This document shows, in pieces, positions 27,795-37,101 of a DNA stretch of 64,000 bases. Position 1 is the stretch's first letter; every line of letters starts with the position of its first letter. The position numbers and the translations under genes were made by a program. A model generated the notes under the pieces. The model was not told the DNA's origin and searched no databases. It saw only the letters and a program-made list of their open reading frames with translations. Source of the DNA: Variovorax sp. EL159 (lineage in GTDB: Bacteria; Pseudomonadota; Gammaproteobacteria; Burkholderiales; Burkholderiaceae_C); assembly GCF_900100965.1 (NCBI RefSeq), contig NZ_FMUJ01000003.1, forward strand, positions 682,001 through 746,000, read 5' to 3'.

Positions 27795-30418
27795 TTCGCA
27801 TCGCCTCCGACTGTCGGGACACCCTGAAGGGACGGCGCCCGCTCTTCGGGAACCGTAGGCCGAAGCGCCTCGTCGCTCCAGAAGTCCTTGCGGCAAAGGC
27901 CACGCGCAGCGCAGTAGTCGCAGACCGCGCCCTCCCCCAGCGGCGGCAATGCCGCGCCCTGCGCGATGCGGGTGAAGTCGCTGATGATGCCGGCCACCAG
28001 TGCGTCCCTTGCTTCGACCACGGCGGGTTGCTCGACGGTCTGCGTGCCGGAAGATTTTTCGCCCACGTTCACGTAGGCCGCGCGCAGGGTGTCGTCGGCC
28101 ACCAGGGCGGCATAGAACGCGAGCTGCGTGTCTTCGGTCGGGTCTTTCACGCGCTCCCTGGAAACGGTGGTGGACTCGGTCTTGTAGTCGATCACGAAGG
28201 CCTTGCCGTCGGTTGTGCGGTCGATGCGGTCGAGCCGGCCGATCAGCCGCAGGTCGCCCAGCGGCTGCTCCTTCCAGGGTTCGGCCTCGATGAAGACCGC
28301 CCCGCTCGCCTCGTGCCCGACGAGCCATTCGAGGTAGCCCTCGCGCACGGCCGGCCACGCGGCAGCGAACGGCAGGAACTCGGCCTCGGACAGCCCGAGT
28401 TCCTGCGTTGCGCGCTGCGCCGCGCTTTCGATGAGTGCGATGCGCGCCTGTGCATCTTGCGTCGGCGCTTCGAGCATTGCCTCATGGAAATGCCCCAGCA
28501 CGGCGTGCAGCCAGTTGCCGAAATCGCGCTTGTCGATCTCGGCATCGAGCTCGTCAGCGCTGCGCAGGCCCAACTGCCGCAGCGCAAAGAAGCGATAGGG
28601 GCAGCGGCGCAGGTCCTCGTACACGCTGGTCGAGATGTTCAGCAAGGGCAACAAGGCACCGGACGGCGCGGGGCACGCGGTGGGCTGCACGGCAACTTCG
28701 CGTTCCATGCGCGGGTCGGCGGCGGACTGCAAGGCGTGGTCGAGATGCAGCGCCTGCACCAGCGGGCTCGGGCGTACCGGCTCGCCGGTGGCATCGGACT
28801 GGCGCCAGACGATCTCGCAGGAGGGGTTGTGCAGCGCCGCGCTCCAGGCGGCGCGCTGCGCGGCCTCGAGCGTGTCGCGCGAAGGCAGGCCCAGCTCGGC
28901 ACGCTGGGCTGCGCTCCAGTTGCCGGGGGGTTCGGGCGATGCCGGCAGGCGCCGATCGTCGCAACCAGGGATGACCACGGCGCCGAATGCACGACCCAGC
29001 AGCTGATAGAGCGGCAGGACCACGACCTTGGGCGCCTGGTCGCCCGCGGGCGGCACAAAGCTCGCGTCTTCGAGTACGTCGCGCACCCAGGCGGTGAACT
29101 CGGCGAGCGTGTGGCGGCCACCGGGAAAATCGCCGTCATCGCCGTGGGCGTCGGCATCGAGCCACAGCGCGGCGATCACCTTGCCACCGGCAAGGTCGTC
29201 GGCGAGCGGCTCCCATTGCTCGCTCGCTTCCAGCAACTCGCGCAGGGCACGCAGCCAATCGGCCAGCGAGCGTGAGCGGGCCATCGGCGCACGGCGTGCC
29301 TCGATGGCTTCGGTGAAGGGCAGCAGCGTCGGGTCCTTCATTTCGCCGGTGCGAGCCACCAGGGCACACCAGGCTGACCAGTCACGCAAGCCCTCGCGTC
29401 GAAGGCGAATTTCGAGCGACTGGACGGCCAGCGCGTCGCCACCGGCGCCGCTCTTGAGCCACTCGAGGACCTGGTCGCTGCCGGCGTCATGCGCACAGGC
29501 GCGCAGCGCGCTCATCAATGCTGCGGCAGCGCGGGTGGTCGAGAGCTTCCAGCCGGTCTCGTCGTGCGTGACGATGCCCTGTGCCTTCAGCTGGGCGCTG
29601 ATGCGGCGCGTGAGCGCGCGGTCGGTGGCGACCAGCGCGACCGGCGCACGGTCTTCGGCAAGGTGGCGCAGCACGCAGGCGGCCGCCAGTTCGGCTTCGT
29701 CTTCGGGGTCGAGGGCGACGTGCGAAGCCGCAACCTCGGTCGGTGCATCGAGAGGCACCAACGAAAGATGCAGGGCGCGGTCGCCCCACAGGTTGCAGAG
29801 TGCATGCGTCAAAGGGTCGGTCTGGAAGCCATCGAGCACGATCAATGCATCGACCTGATCGCGCGTGCTGTCGCGCAGCAGCACATCGGTGGCGAAGCCG
29901 GAGTTCGCGGCCCACGCGACGGCGATGCGGATCAGCGCGCTTTCGGTGCGGAACCATTCGGACTCGCTGCCGGCCTCGGCCACCGCCGACGCGCGCTGCG
30001 CCCATTCGGCGCCCCGCTCTTCCGGTTGCACGGCGGCCGCAAGCGGCACCAGTTGGTAGACCAACTCGACCACGCGCCCCGCCAGGGCAAAGCGTTCGGC
30101 GCTGAAGCCGGCCTGCGACAGCAACGCCTGTGCCGTCACGAGATCGCGGGCCATGTCGTGCGCGATGTCGTAGCCGGTCGGCACGAAACCGCCCGCGCTG
30201 CGCGCCCAGTTGTGCGTGGTCTCGAAGCGCGGAACGAAGCCGGGGCTGCCGCACCGCGCCCACATGCTGCGCGCCACACCCATCAGTTGCGCATAAGGCA
30301 CCAGCACGACAGTGCGCGCCGCATGCAGCTGACGCTGCTCGAGCGCGCGGACGATCCGCGCGACGACGCCGTCGGCGGGATCGCACCACAGGGCCTGTAC
30401 AGGGTGGCCTTCGTTCAT
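27791..30418 (-). CDS. AddB-like PD-(D/E)XK nuclease subunit
   Basis: Partner of the AddA-like helicase, 875 aa. The C-terminal nuclease has RLIGRLDRID and FVIDYKTES, giving the D...D-x-K catalytic set. Four cysteines, one in RRCPYRFFALRQLGL near residue 615 and three in VCDYCAARGLC near 840, match the 4Fe-4S cluster that ties the nuclease domain together in AddB. The N-terminal two thirds look like an inactivated helicase without a clear Walker A. It is the first gene of the operon and ends in an ATGA overlap with the AddA-like gene. A spurious longer reading is not needed. Confidence 0.87.
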   Translation of the reverse strand: MNEGHPVQALWCDPADGVVARIVRALEQRQLHAARTVVLVPYAQLMGVARSMWARCGSPGFVPRFETTHNWARSAGGFVPTGYDIAHDMARDLVTAQALLSQAGFSAERFALAGRVVELVYQLVPLAAAVQPEERGAEWAQRASAVAEAGSESEWFRTESALIRIAVAWAANSGFATDVLLRDSTRDQVDALIVLDGFQTDPLTHALCNLWGDRALHLSLVPLDAPTEVAASHVALDPEDEAELAAACVLRHLAEDRAPVALVATDRALTRRISAQLKAQGIVTHDETGWKLSTTRAAAALMSALRACAHDAGSDQVLEWLKSGAGGDALAVQSLEIRLRREGLRDWSAWCALVARTGEMKDPTLLPFTEAIEARRAPMARSRSLADWLRALRELLEASEQWEPLADDLAGGKVIAALWLDADAHGDDGDFPGGRHTLAEFTAWVRDVLEDASFVPPAGDQAPKVVVLPLYQLLGRAFGAVVIPGCDDRRLPASPEPPGNWSAAQRAELGLPSRDTLEAAQRAAWSAALHNPSCEIVWRQSDATGEPVRPSPLVQALHLDHALQSAADPRMEREVAVQPTACPAPSGALLPLLNISTSVYEDLRRCPYRFFALRQLGLRSADELDAEIDKRDFGNWLHAVLGHFHEAMLEAPTQDAQARIALIESAAQRATQELGLSEAEFLPFAAAWPAVREGYLEWLVGHEASGAVFIEAEPWKEQPLGDLRLIGRLDRIDRTTDGKAFVIDYKTESTTVSRERVKDPTEDTQLAFYAALVADDTLRAAYVNVGEKSSGTQTVEQPAVVEARDALVAGIISDFTRIAQGAALPPLGEGAVCDYCAARGLCRKDFWSDEALRPTVPEERAPSLQGVPTVGGDAK

Positions 30419-30576
30419 GTTCTATCGAGGGGTTGGAGAGCGCTTGGAGGTGACCCGCAAAGGGCTTTGGCTATCGGTGCCATAGCGTCTGCGCATGGCG
30501 CGCCACCCCTTGGTTTCTGTCACAATGACCTGCACTTTAGCTGCACCGAAACTCTCTGCGCACAAGGACCCATTAC

Positions 30577-30909
30577 ATGGCCAGCGAACTCATCAAACAC
30601 ATCTCCGATTCCTCCTTCGAGGCCGACGTGCTCAAGTCCAGCCAGCCGGTGCTGGTCGACTACTGGGCCGAATGGTGCGGCCCTTGCAAGATGATCGCCC
30701 CGATCCTGGACGAAGTCTCGGCCACCTACGAAGGCAAGCTGCAGATCGCCAAGCTGAACGTCGACGAGAACCGCGACATCCCCGCCAAGTTTGGCATTCG
30801 CGGCATCCCCACGCTGATGCTGTTCAAGGACGGCCAACTGGCCGCCACCAAGGTCGGTGCAATGAGCAAGGCGCAACTCACGGCCTTCATCGACCAGCAA
30901 CTCGCCTGA
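30577..30909 (+). CDS. trxA: Thioredoxin 1
   Basis: Cytoplasmic disulfide reductase, 110 aa, with active site [10 protein letters not shown] near residues 31-40, the cis-proline in [12 protein letters not shown] and no signal peptide. The leader contains AAGGA 9 nt before the ATG. It is followed by an intrinsic terminator and then rho, the conserved trxA-rho order. Upstream it is divergent from the AddB-like gene with a 158-nt gap that must hold its promoter; TTGGTT at about 30510 is a possible -35. Confidence 0.96.
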   Translation: MASELIKHISDSSFEADVLKSSQPVLVDYWAEWCGPCKMIAPILDEVSATYEGKLQIAKLNVDENRDIPAKFGIRGIPTLMLFKDGQLAATKVGAMSKAQLTAFIDQQLA

Positions 30910-30921
30910 GCGACATTTGAC

Positions 30922-30959
30922 CCGGCCGACGCGCAATGCGTTGGCCGGAGCGCTTTTTT
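30922..30959 (+). terminator. Intrinsic terminator of trxA
   Basis: CCGGCCgACGC pairs with GCGTtGGCCGG around a GCAAT loop, followed by GCGC and a run of six Ts. The -35 of the rho promoter (TTGGCC at 30941) falls within its right arm. Confidence 0.8.
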
Positions 30960-30970
30960 ACTGTCATAAT
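30941..30970 (+). promoter_or_regulatory. Probable rho promoter
   Basis: TTGGCC (30941-30946) and CATAAT (30965-30970) are spaced by 18 bp. Transcription would begin near 30977, giving a rho leader of about 116 nt. Confidence 0.45.
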
Positions 30971-30998
30971 CTCCCACAGATCACCGGCCCTTTCTGGC

Positions 30999-31092
30999 AA
31001 CCGGTTCGAGTTCCCCGGTTAGTGAAGCAGTTCTCGCTTCACATCAAACCTCCCCCCGTTTTCCGTTCGATTGCCCCGCGAGGGGTCATTCC
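30999..31092 (+). promoter_or_regulatory. Structured rho leader with ribosome-site hairpin
   Basis: Three hairpins follow each other: AACCGG/CCGGTT (30999-31020), GTGAAGC/GCTTCAC with a 7-nt loop (31022-31042) and CCCC-GCGA-GGGG (31074-31085) with a GNRA-type tetraloop. The last stem contains the GAGGGG that serves as ribosome-binding site 7 nt before the rho ATG. This could limit rho translation and expose the leader to Rho itself. Confidence 0.5.
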
Positions 31093-32358
31093 ATGCACTT
31101 AAACGAACTCAAGGCACTCCACGTGTCTGAAGTCCTCAAGCAGGCTGAAGCGCTTGAGATCGAAAACGTCGGCCGCATGCGCAAGCAGGAGCTGATGTTC
31201 GCGATCATCAAGAAGCGCGCGAAGGCTGGCGAACAGGTCTTTGCCGACGGCGTGCTCGAAATCCTGCCCGACGGCTTCGGCTTTCTGCGCAGCCCGGACA
31301 CCAGCTTCACCGCCAGTACCGACGACATCTACATCTCGCCCAGCCAGGTGCGGCGTTTCAACCTGCACACCGGCGACATGATCGAAGGCGAAGTGCGCAC
31401 GCCCAAGGACGGCGAGCGTTACTTCGCGCTGACGAAGCTCGACAAGGTCAACGACGGCCCGCCCGAGCAGAACAAGCACAAGGTGATGTTCGAGAACCTG
31501 ACGCCGCTGTTCCCCAAGGAGCAGATGAAGCTCGAGCGCGACGGCATCAAGGGCGAAGAGAACATCACCGGCCGCATCATCGACATCATCGCGCCCATCG
31601 GCAAAGGCCAGCGCGCTCTGCTCGTGGCGCCGCCCAAGAGCGGCAAGACGGTGATGATGCAACACATCGCCCACGCGATCAGTGCCAACTACCCCGACGT
31701 CCACATGATGGTGCTGCTCGTGGACGAGCGCCCTGAAGAAGTGACCGAAATGCAGCGCACGGTGAAGGGCGAAGTCATTGCTTCGACCTTCGACGAGCCC
31801 GCAGCGCGCCACGTGCACGTCGCCGAAATGGTGATCGAGCGCGCCAAGCGCCTGGTCGAACTCAAGAAGGACGTGGTGATCCTGCTGGACTCGATCACGC
31901 GTCTGGCCCGCGCCTACAACAACGTCGTTCCTTCGTCGGGCAAGGTGTTGACCGGCGGTGTCGATTCCAACGCACTGCAGCGCCCCAAGCGCTTCCTGGG
32001 CGCCGCGCGCAACGTGGAAGAAGGCGGCTCGCTGACCATCATCGGCACGGCGCTGATCGACACCGGCAGCCGCATGGACGAAGTGATCTTCGAAGAGTTC
32101 AAGGGCACCGGCAACTCCGAAATCCACCTCGACCGCCGCCTGTACGAAAAGCGCGTGTTCCCCTCGATCCAGCTCAACCGCAGCGGCACCCGCCGTGAAG
32201 AGTTGCTGCTGGCACCCGAGATCCTGCAGAAGACCCGCATTCTTCGTCAGCTCATGTACAACATGGACGAGATCGAGTCGATGGAGCTGATGCTCAAGAA
32301 CATGAAGGCGACGAAGACCAATGTCGAGTTCTTCGACATGATGCGTCGCGGCGGCTGA
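31093..32358 (+). CDS. rho: Transcription termination factor Rho
   Basis: Hexameric RNA-DNA helicase that ends transcription. The 421-aa protein is of standard length: N-terminal helix bundle with [13 protein letters not shown], the cold-shock-like RNA-binding domain ([23 protein letters not shown]), Walker [11 protein letters not shown] near residue 180, Walker [17 protein letters not shown] and the Q-loop/R-loop region [15 protein letters not shown]. It follows trxA and its structured leader may provide autoregulation. A long terminator follows the stop. Confidence 0.97.
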   Translation: MHLNELKALHVSEVLKQAEALEIENVGRMRKQELMFAIIKKRAKAGEQVFADGVLEILPDGFGFLRSPDTSFTASTDDIYISPSQVRRFNLHTGDMIEGEVRTPKDGERYFALTKLDKVNDGPPEQNKHKVMFENLTPLFPKEQMKLERDGIKGEENITGRIIDIIAPIGKGQRALLVAPPKSGKTVMMQHIAHAISANYPDVHMMVLLVDERPEEVTEMQRTVKGEVIASTFDEPAARHVHVAEMVIERAKRLVELKKDVVILLDSITRLARAYNNVVPSSGKVLTGGVDSNALQRPKRFLGAARNVEEGGSLTIIGTALIDTGSRMDEVIFEEFKGTGNSEIHLDRRLYEKRVFPSIQLNRSGTRREELLLAPEILQKTRILRQLMYNMDEIESMELMLKNMKATKTNVEFFDMMRRGG

Positions 32359-32375
32359 GCTCCAGGCTCTGTCGC

Positions 32376-32413
32376 AAAAGCGCGTTGGCCCTTGCGGGTC
32401 GACGCGCTTTTTT
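32376..32413. terminator. Bidirectional terminator between rho and the oxidoreductase gene
   Basis: AAAAGCGCGT (32376-32385) pairs perfectly with ACGCGCTTTT (32402-32411), with further GGCCC/GGGTC pairing in the loop. It is followed by Ts on the plus strand and, read the other way, by a run of four Ts on the minus strand. The stop codon of the minus-strand gene overlaps its edge. Confidence 0.85.
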
Positions 32414-33480
32414 CATGGGCGCGACGTATGGATCGCGCGGCCTTCGAGGGCGCTCTGGCGGCCGATGTCGAGCAGTTCCATCAACGCGACGGCCTGCTCG
32501 GGCGGCACGGGATTGGGGCCATTGCCAAGGATCGCGTCGCGCACCGCGGCGTAGTAGTCGACGTAGTTGCCCGCCCGGGTCGGCAAGGCACGCCGCTGCG
32601 GCACGCCGTCGCTGCCGATCACGGTGATTTCGCCATCGAGCGGATCGACGCCCCACCCTGCCGCTGGCGGCCGTTGTCCGGCGCGCAGCGCATCTTCTTG
32701 CGTATCGACACCGTGCTTGATGTAGCTGCCCCGCGTGCCGTGGACGATGTAGCGCGGCGCAGCCTCGGCCGCGAGTGCGGTGGCGTGCAAGACGACGCGC
32801 AGCGGCGCGTGGGCGCCGCGCTCGTAGCGCAAAACGGCATGAAAGTAATCTTCGACCACAGCGCCATCGCGCAGGGCGGCGGTGTCGAGCTGCAACGTAT
32901 CGGGCCGGCCGAACAGCTGCATCGCCTGATCGACCAGATGGGCACCCAAGTCCACCCAAAGGCCCGATCCCGGCACGGCCTGCTCACGCCAACGCTCGCG
33001 CACTTCGGGTCGGAATCGGTCGAAATGCGACTCCAGATACACCGGCCGGCCCAGCTCGCCGCTTGCCAGCACGTCCTTGAGCGTCAGGAAATCGGCGTCG
33101 AAACGCCGGTTCTGGTAAACCGCCAGCACGCGATTGTTGCGTTTTGACAACACTTCAAGCGCCCTGGCCTCCGTCACATCGAGGGTGAAGGGCTTGTCCA
33201 CCACCACGTGCTTTCCGGCCTCCAGCGCGGCTTTCGCGACCGGGTAGTGCTGGGCATTGGGCGTGGCGACCACGACAAGATCGATGTCCGCCCGCGCCAC
33301 CAGCGCCGACACGTCGGGCACCACCGCGACGCCCGGCCAATCGACCCGGACCTTGTCGGGCTGCGAACTCGCCACGGCCGCCAGCTCGAGCCCTGGCACG
33401 GCGGAAAGCACCGGCGCGTGGAAGGTCTGGCCGGCAAAACCGTAGCCGACGAGGCCGGCGCGCAGGGGTGTGGAGGTCAT
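32413..33480 (-). CDS. Gfo/Idh/MocA-family oxidoreductase
   Basis: NAD(P)-dependent sugar or polyol oxidoreductase of 355 aa. The N-terminal Rossmann fold begins GLVGYGFAGQTFHAP, with the conserved VVATPNAQHYPVAKAALEAGKHVVVDKPF block that carries the EKP-type lysine (here DKP). The C-terminal substrate domain has SHFDRFRPEVRERWRE and a GSGLWVDLGAHLVDQAM segment with the catalytic histidine. This resembles the YvaA/scyllo-inositol-type subgroup. It is convergent with rho and divergent from rpmE2. Substrate unknown. Confidence 0.9.
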   Translation of the reverse strand: MTSTPLRAGLVGYGFAGQTFHAPVLSAVPGLELAAVASSQPDKVRVDWPGVAVVPDVSALVARADIDLVVVATPNAQHYPVAKAALEAGKHVVVDKPFTLDVTEARALEVLSKRNNRVLAVYQNRRFDADFLTLKDVLASGELGRPVYLESHFDRFRPEVRERWREQAVPGSGLWVDLGAHLVDQAMQLFGRPDTLQLDTAALRDGAVVEDYFHAVLRYERGAHAPLRVVLHATALAAEAAPRYIVHGTRGSYIKHGVDTQEDALRAGQRPPAAGWGVDPLDGEITVIGSDGVPQRRALPTRAGNYVDYYAAVRDAILGNGPNPVPPEQAVALMELLDIGRQSALEGRAIHTSRP

Positions 33481-33493
33481 GGGAGGGCCGGGT

Positions 33494-33523
33494 TTGTTCG
33501 AAAATGGGCCAGTATGCGATAAT
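33494..33523 (+). promoter_or_regulatory. Probable rpmE2 promoter
   Basis: TTGTTC (33494-33499) and GATAAT (33518-33523) with an 18-bp spacer; a TG two bases before the hexamer makes it an extended -10. The start would be near 33530 and the leader about 130 nt. That leader holds a perfect 7-bp hairpin, GCTGGGC/GCCCAGC at 33546-33565, and a smaller one at 33590-33602. Confidence 0.5.
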
Positions 33524-33663
33524 CATGGGCTCCGCGAAAAGTGCGGCTGGGCAGCGTCGCCCAGCTTTCTCAATTCACTTGAGGACGGCGCGCCAGATTG
33601 CTGGCACACCGGTGGCTCTCGCATCGACCGCGCATTGATTCCAACAGCGCAAAAGGAAAGACC

Positions 33664-33933
33664 ATGGCAAAAGAAGGCATCCACCCCAATTACCGCGAAA
33701 TCCTGTTCGTCGACATGTCGAACGGTTTCAAGTTCGTGACCCGTTCGTGCGCGAACACCAAGGAAATGGGCACGACCGATGACGGTCGCGAGCTGCCCCT
33801 GTTCAAGCTCGACACCACGAGCGAATCGCACCCCTTCTACACCGGCACGCAAAAGTCGGTCGACAACATGGGCGGTCGCGTCGAGAAGTTCCGCAACCGC
33901 TTCGGCAAGACCACCGGCGCCGCCTCGAAGTAA
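33664..33933 (+). CDS. rpmE2: Ribosomal protein L31, type B
   Basis: Large-subunit protein of 89 aa. It lacks the zinc-binding CxxC pairs of type A L31 (only one cysteine, in RSCANTK) and shows the type B pattern IHPNYREILFVD, SESHPFYTG and a basic C-terminus FRNRFGK. Type B forms are often used when zinc is scarce, but here it may be the only L31; this cannot be judged from the window. A good ribosome site (AAAGGAAAG) precedes the ATG. Confidence 0.94.
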   Translation: MAKEGIHPNYREILFVDMSNGFKFVTRSCANTKEMGTTDDGRELPLFKLDTTSESHPFYTGTQKSVDNMGGRVEKFRNRFGKTTGAASK

Positions 33934-34009
33934 GGCACGCGCTTTTGCGTCGAGGGCAGCCCGGTTTACCGCGCTGCCCTTTTTCTTTCCGAACCCGGCT
34001 CTCCGTCTC

Positions 34010-35740
34010 TTGAACCAACCCACTCCCGCAATCGTTGCCCAGAACGCCGTGCGCCGGCTGCCGCGCATCGCGCTGCTGTTGCTGTGCGCGGCCTATCTGC
34101 TGCCGGGTCTGGTGGGCCGGGGCCCCTGGAAGAGCGCGGACATCACGGCCTTCGGCTACATGGCCGAACTGGCGCGGACCACCGAGGGCATCTCCCGCTG
34201 GTTCGATCCGATGCTGCTGGGCATGCGCCCGGAAACGCCCGCGCTGATCCCCTACTGGATCGGCGCCTGGGCCATCAAGATTTCTCCCTCGTGGCTGAAC
34301 CCCGACCTGGCCGTGCGCATCGCCTTCGCGCTGCTGCTCTGGGGTACCTTCACCGCGACCTGGTACGCCGTCTATTACCTCGCCCGCACAGCCCGCGCAC
34401 AGCCTGTCGCGTTCGCCTTCGGCGGCGAGGCCCGCCCCACCGATTACGCACGCGCCATCGCCGATGGCGGCCTGCTGGCGCTGATCGCCTGCATGGGCCT
34501 GGCCCAGCTTGGCCACGAGACCACGCCGGCATTGGCCCAGCTGTACTTTGCCTCGCACCTGTTCTACGGCGTGGCGGCACTTCCGTACCGACGCGCCGGT
34601 CCGGTGATCGGGTTGATCGTGGGCACACTTGGCATCACGCTGAGCGGCGCGCCGACGGTCGGCCTTGCACTGGCCACCGGCGGTGCGCTGTACATCGCCT
34701 ACGAGCGCCGCCGCACGGCAAAGCTCGGCGCCGATGCCAGTCCCGACGACGGCCCGGGCTACACCCGCGGCGCGCTGATCACGATGGTCTGCGTCGTCCT
34801 TCTTGCGGCCGCGCTGGTCTTCGGCCTGGGCCTGCAGCAGTGGAAGATCACGCTGATCGGCAACTCGCTGTTTGGCGACATCCGCAGCCAGGCCAAGCTG
34901 CTGCTGTGGTTCACGTGGCCGGTCTGGCCGTTCGCGCTCTGGACGCTGTGGCGCTGGCGCCGCCAGCTCTCCGCGCGCCATGTGGCGCTGCCGCTCTGGT
35001 TCGCGCTGGTTCCGCTGGCCGCCACCTGGACCACCGACTTCTCCGACCGCTCGCTGCTGCTGGCGCTTCCGGCCTTCGCCACCCTGGCCGCCTTTGCCCT
35101 GCCCACCTTCCGCCGCAGCGCGCTGGCCTTGATCGACTGGTTCAACGTGCTCCTGTTCAGCAGCCTCGCCGCGCTGGGCTGGATGTACTGGATCGCCATG
35201 CTGACCGGCGTGCCGCCGAAGCCCGCGGCCAGCGTGGCCCGGCTGGTGCCCGGCTTCGTGCCCGAGTTCTCTCCGATCGCCTTCGTGCTCGCGCTGGCCG
35301 CGACCATCGCCTGGTGCTGGCTGGTGCGCTGGCGCACCGGGCGGCACCGCGCCGCGCTCTGGAAGACGCTGGTGCTGCCAGCCGGCGGCACCGCGCTGTG
35401 CTGGATGCTGCTGATGACGCTCTGGCTGCCCCCCATCGACTACGCGCGCAGCTACGTGCCGCAGGTGCGCGCCGTGGCCGAGCGGGTCGGACAGCCCCGC
35501 TGCATTGCCGAACTGGCCCTGAGCCGGCAGCACATCGCCGCGCTGCGCCACCACGGCAACTTCAACCTGCAGCCGCTGCTGCTGGGCACCGACTGCCCCT
35601 GGCTGCTGGTGAGCCCCGACACGATCGGGCGGCTGCACACGATCATCCCCTTCGATCAATGGCGGTTCAGCGGCACCCTGCGCCGTCCCAGCAGCCCGGC
35701 CGACGACCTGTTGCTGTATCAGAAGATCCCGCCGCAGTGA
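34010..35740 (+). CDS. Polytopic membrane protein, ArnT/PMT-like glycosyltransferase candidate
   Basis: A 576-aa membrane protein with about twelve hydrophobic helices. The N-terminal luminal loop WKSADITAFGYMAELARTTEGISRWFDP resembles in layout the GT-C (ArnT/PMT) first loop with an acidic residue, but the classic DE motif is not intact. A soluble C-terminal part of about 90 residues includes CIAELALSRQHIAALRHHGNF and DTIGRLH. I start at the TTG at 34010 because no ATG is suitable and no ribosome site is evident; a GTG at 34050 is an alternative. It overlaps the MATE gene start by GTGA, suggesting an export or lipid-linked role in one operon. Function is inferred and weak. Confidence 0.65.
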   Translation: MNQPTPAIVAQNAVRRLPRIALLLLCAAYLLPGLVGRGPWKSADITAFGYMAELARTTEGISRWFDPMLLGMRPETPALIPYWIGAWAIKISPSWLNPDLAVRIAFALLLWGTFTATWYAVYYLARTARAQPVAFAFGGEARPTDYARAIADGGLLALIACMGLAQLGHETTPALAQLYFASHLFYGVAALPYRRAGPVIGLIVGTLGITLSGAPTVGLALATGGALYIAYERRRTAKLGADASPDDGPGYTRGALITMVCVVLLAAALVFGLGLQQWKITLIGNSLFGDIRSQAKLLLWFTWPVWPFALWTLWRWRRQLSARHVALPLWFALVPLAATWTTDFSDRSLLLALPAFATLAAFALPTFRRSALALIDWFNVLLFSSLAALGWMYWIAMLTGVPPKPAASVARLVPGFVPEFSPIAFVLALAATIAWCWLVRWRTGRHRAALWKTLVLPAGGTALCWMLLMTLWLPPIDYARSYVPQVRAVAERVGQPRCIAELALSRQHIAALRHHGNFNLQPLLLGTDCPWLLVSPDTIGRLHTIIPFDQWRFSGTLRRPSSPADDLLLYQKIPPQ

Positions 35741-37080
35741 AAGGCGAACGGGGCCTGATCGCGCGGCACGCAGGCACCGTGCTGGTCGGCCAGTTGGCGG
35801 TGATGGCCTTCGGCGTCACCGACACCATCATCGCCGGCCGCTATTCCGAGAACGCGCTGGCCGCGCTCTCGGTCGGTGCCGCCATCTTCATCAGCGTGTA
35901 TGTCTCGCTGATGGGCGTGCTGCAGGCGTTGCTGCCGATCTGGGCCGAACTGCACGGCGGCGGCCGCAGCAGCGAAGTGGGCCGCTCGGTGCGGCAATCG
36001 CTGTACCTTGCCGCCATTGCCATCGTGGTCGGCATGGCGGCGCTGCTGTCGCCTGGCGCCGTGCTGCGGCTGACGCAAGTGCCTGCGGAAATGCGCGGCG
36101 AAGTGGAGATGTACCTGAGCGTGCTGGCCTTCGCCCTCGCGCCTTCCCTGCTGTTTCGCCTTTTCAGCACCCTGAACCAGAGCCTGGGCAAGCCTCAACT
36201 CGTGACCTGGCTGCAGCTGGGCTCGCTGCTGGTCAAGCTCCCGCTGTCGATCTGGTTCACCTTCGGCGGTGCGGGCCTGCCGGCGATGGGCCTCGTGGGT
36301 TGCGGCTGGGCGACGCTGTGCGTGAACTGGGCCATGCTCGCCTGTGCGGTGTGGCTGCTGCGCAGCAGCCCCTTCTACCGGAACTACCGGCTCTGGGAGC
36401 GCATCGAGAAGCCCGACTGGAACCAGATCCGGCAGTTCGCACGACTGGGCGTGCCCGGCGGCCTTGCGGTGCTGGTCGAGGTGACCTCGTTCACGCTGAT
36501 GGCGCTGTTCATCGCGCGCCTGGGCACCGCCGCGGCGGCAGCCCACCAGATCGCCGCGAACCTGATGGCGGTGGCCTACATGGTGCCGCTGTCGCTCTCG
36601 ATCGCCACCAGCGCGCGCGTGAGCTTCTGGCTCGGCGCGGGCGATGCCGCCAAGGCGCGGCACAGCTGTCGCCTGGGCTTCGAGCTGGCGGTGCTGTGCG
36701 CCCTGCTCTTCGCGACGGCGCTGGTCACGCTGCGCTTTCCGTTGGCCAATGTGTATTCAGACAACCCCGCCGTCATTGCGCTGGCCGCGGCGCTGATGCT
36801 GCCGGTGGCCGCATTCCACCTGGCCGATGCGATGCAGACGCTCTGCGTGTTCGTGCTGCGCTGCTACCGGGTCACGCTGGCGCCGCTGGTCATCTATTGC
36901 ACGATGCTCTGGGGCCTGGGCCTCGGTGGCAGCTACCTGCTGGCGTACCACGGGCTCGGCCCCTGGGAGGCCATTCAGTCGCCGCTGGCGTTCTGGATCA
37001 TGAGTGCAGCGGCACTGGCACTGACTGCCCTGCTGTTCGGCGCACTGCTGCGCTGGACGATGGCGAAGCGGGCGGCCTGA
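35737..37080 (+). CDS. MATE-family multidrug/toxin efflux transporter
   Basis: Cation-coupled exporter, 447 aa with twelve predicted helices in two halves. The N-terminal half carries VLVGQLAVMAFGVTDTIIAGRYSENALAALSVGAAIF in the usual first-helix position, cut here only by prose; the C-terminal half shows the corresponding AAAAHQIAANLMAVAYMVPLSLSIATSARV pattern. The start is a GTG overlapping the previous gene's TGA. It is probably a NorM-like sodium- or proton-driven pump. It ends 21 nt before the convergent phoR stop. Confidence 0.9.
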   Translation: MKGERGLIARHAGTVLVGQLAVMAFGVTDTIIAGRYSENALAALSVGAAIFISVYVSLMGVLQALLPIWAELHGGGRSSEVGRSVRQSLYLAAIAIVVGMAALLSPGAVLRLTQVPAEMRGEVEMYLSVLAFALAPSLLFRLFSTLNQSLGKPQLVTWLQLGSLLVKLPLSIWFTFGGAGLPAMGLVGCGWATLCVNWAMLACAVWLLRSSPFYRNYRLWERIEKPDWNQIRQFARLGVPGGLAVLVEVTSFTLMALFIARLGTAAAAAHQIAANLMAVAYMVPLSLSIATSARVSFWLGAGDAAKARHSCRLGFELAVLCALLFATALVTLRFPLANVYSDNPAVIALAAALMLPVAAFHLADAMQTLCVFVLRCYRVTLAPLVIYCTMLWGLGLGGSYLLAYHGLGPWEAIQSPLAFWIMSAAALALTALLFGALLRWTMAKRAA

Positions 37081-37101
37081 GTCGCCCGACCCGCCAGCCG
37101 C

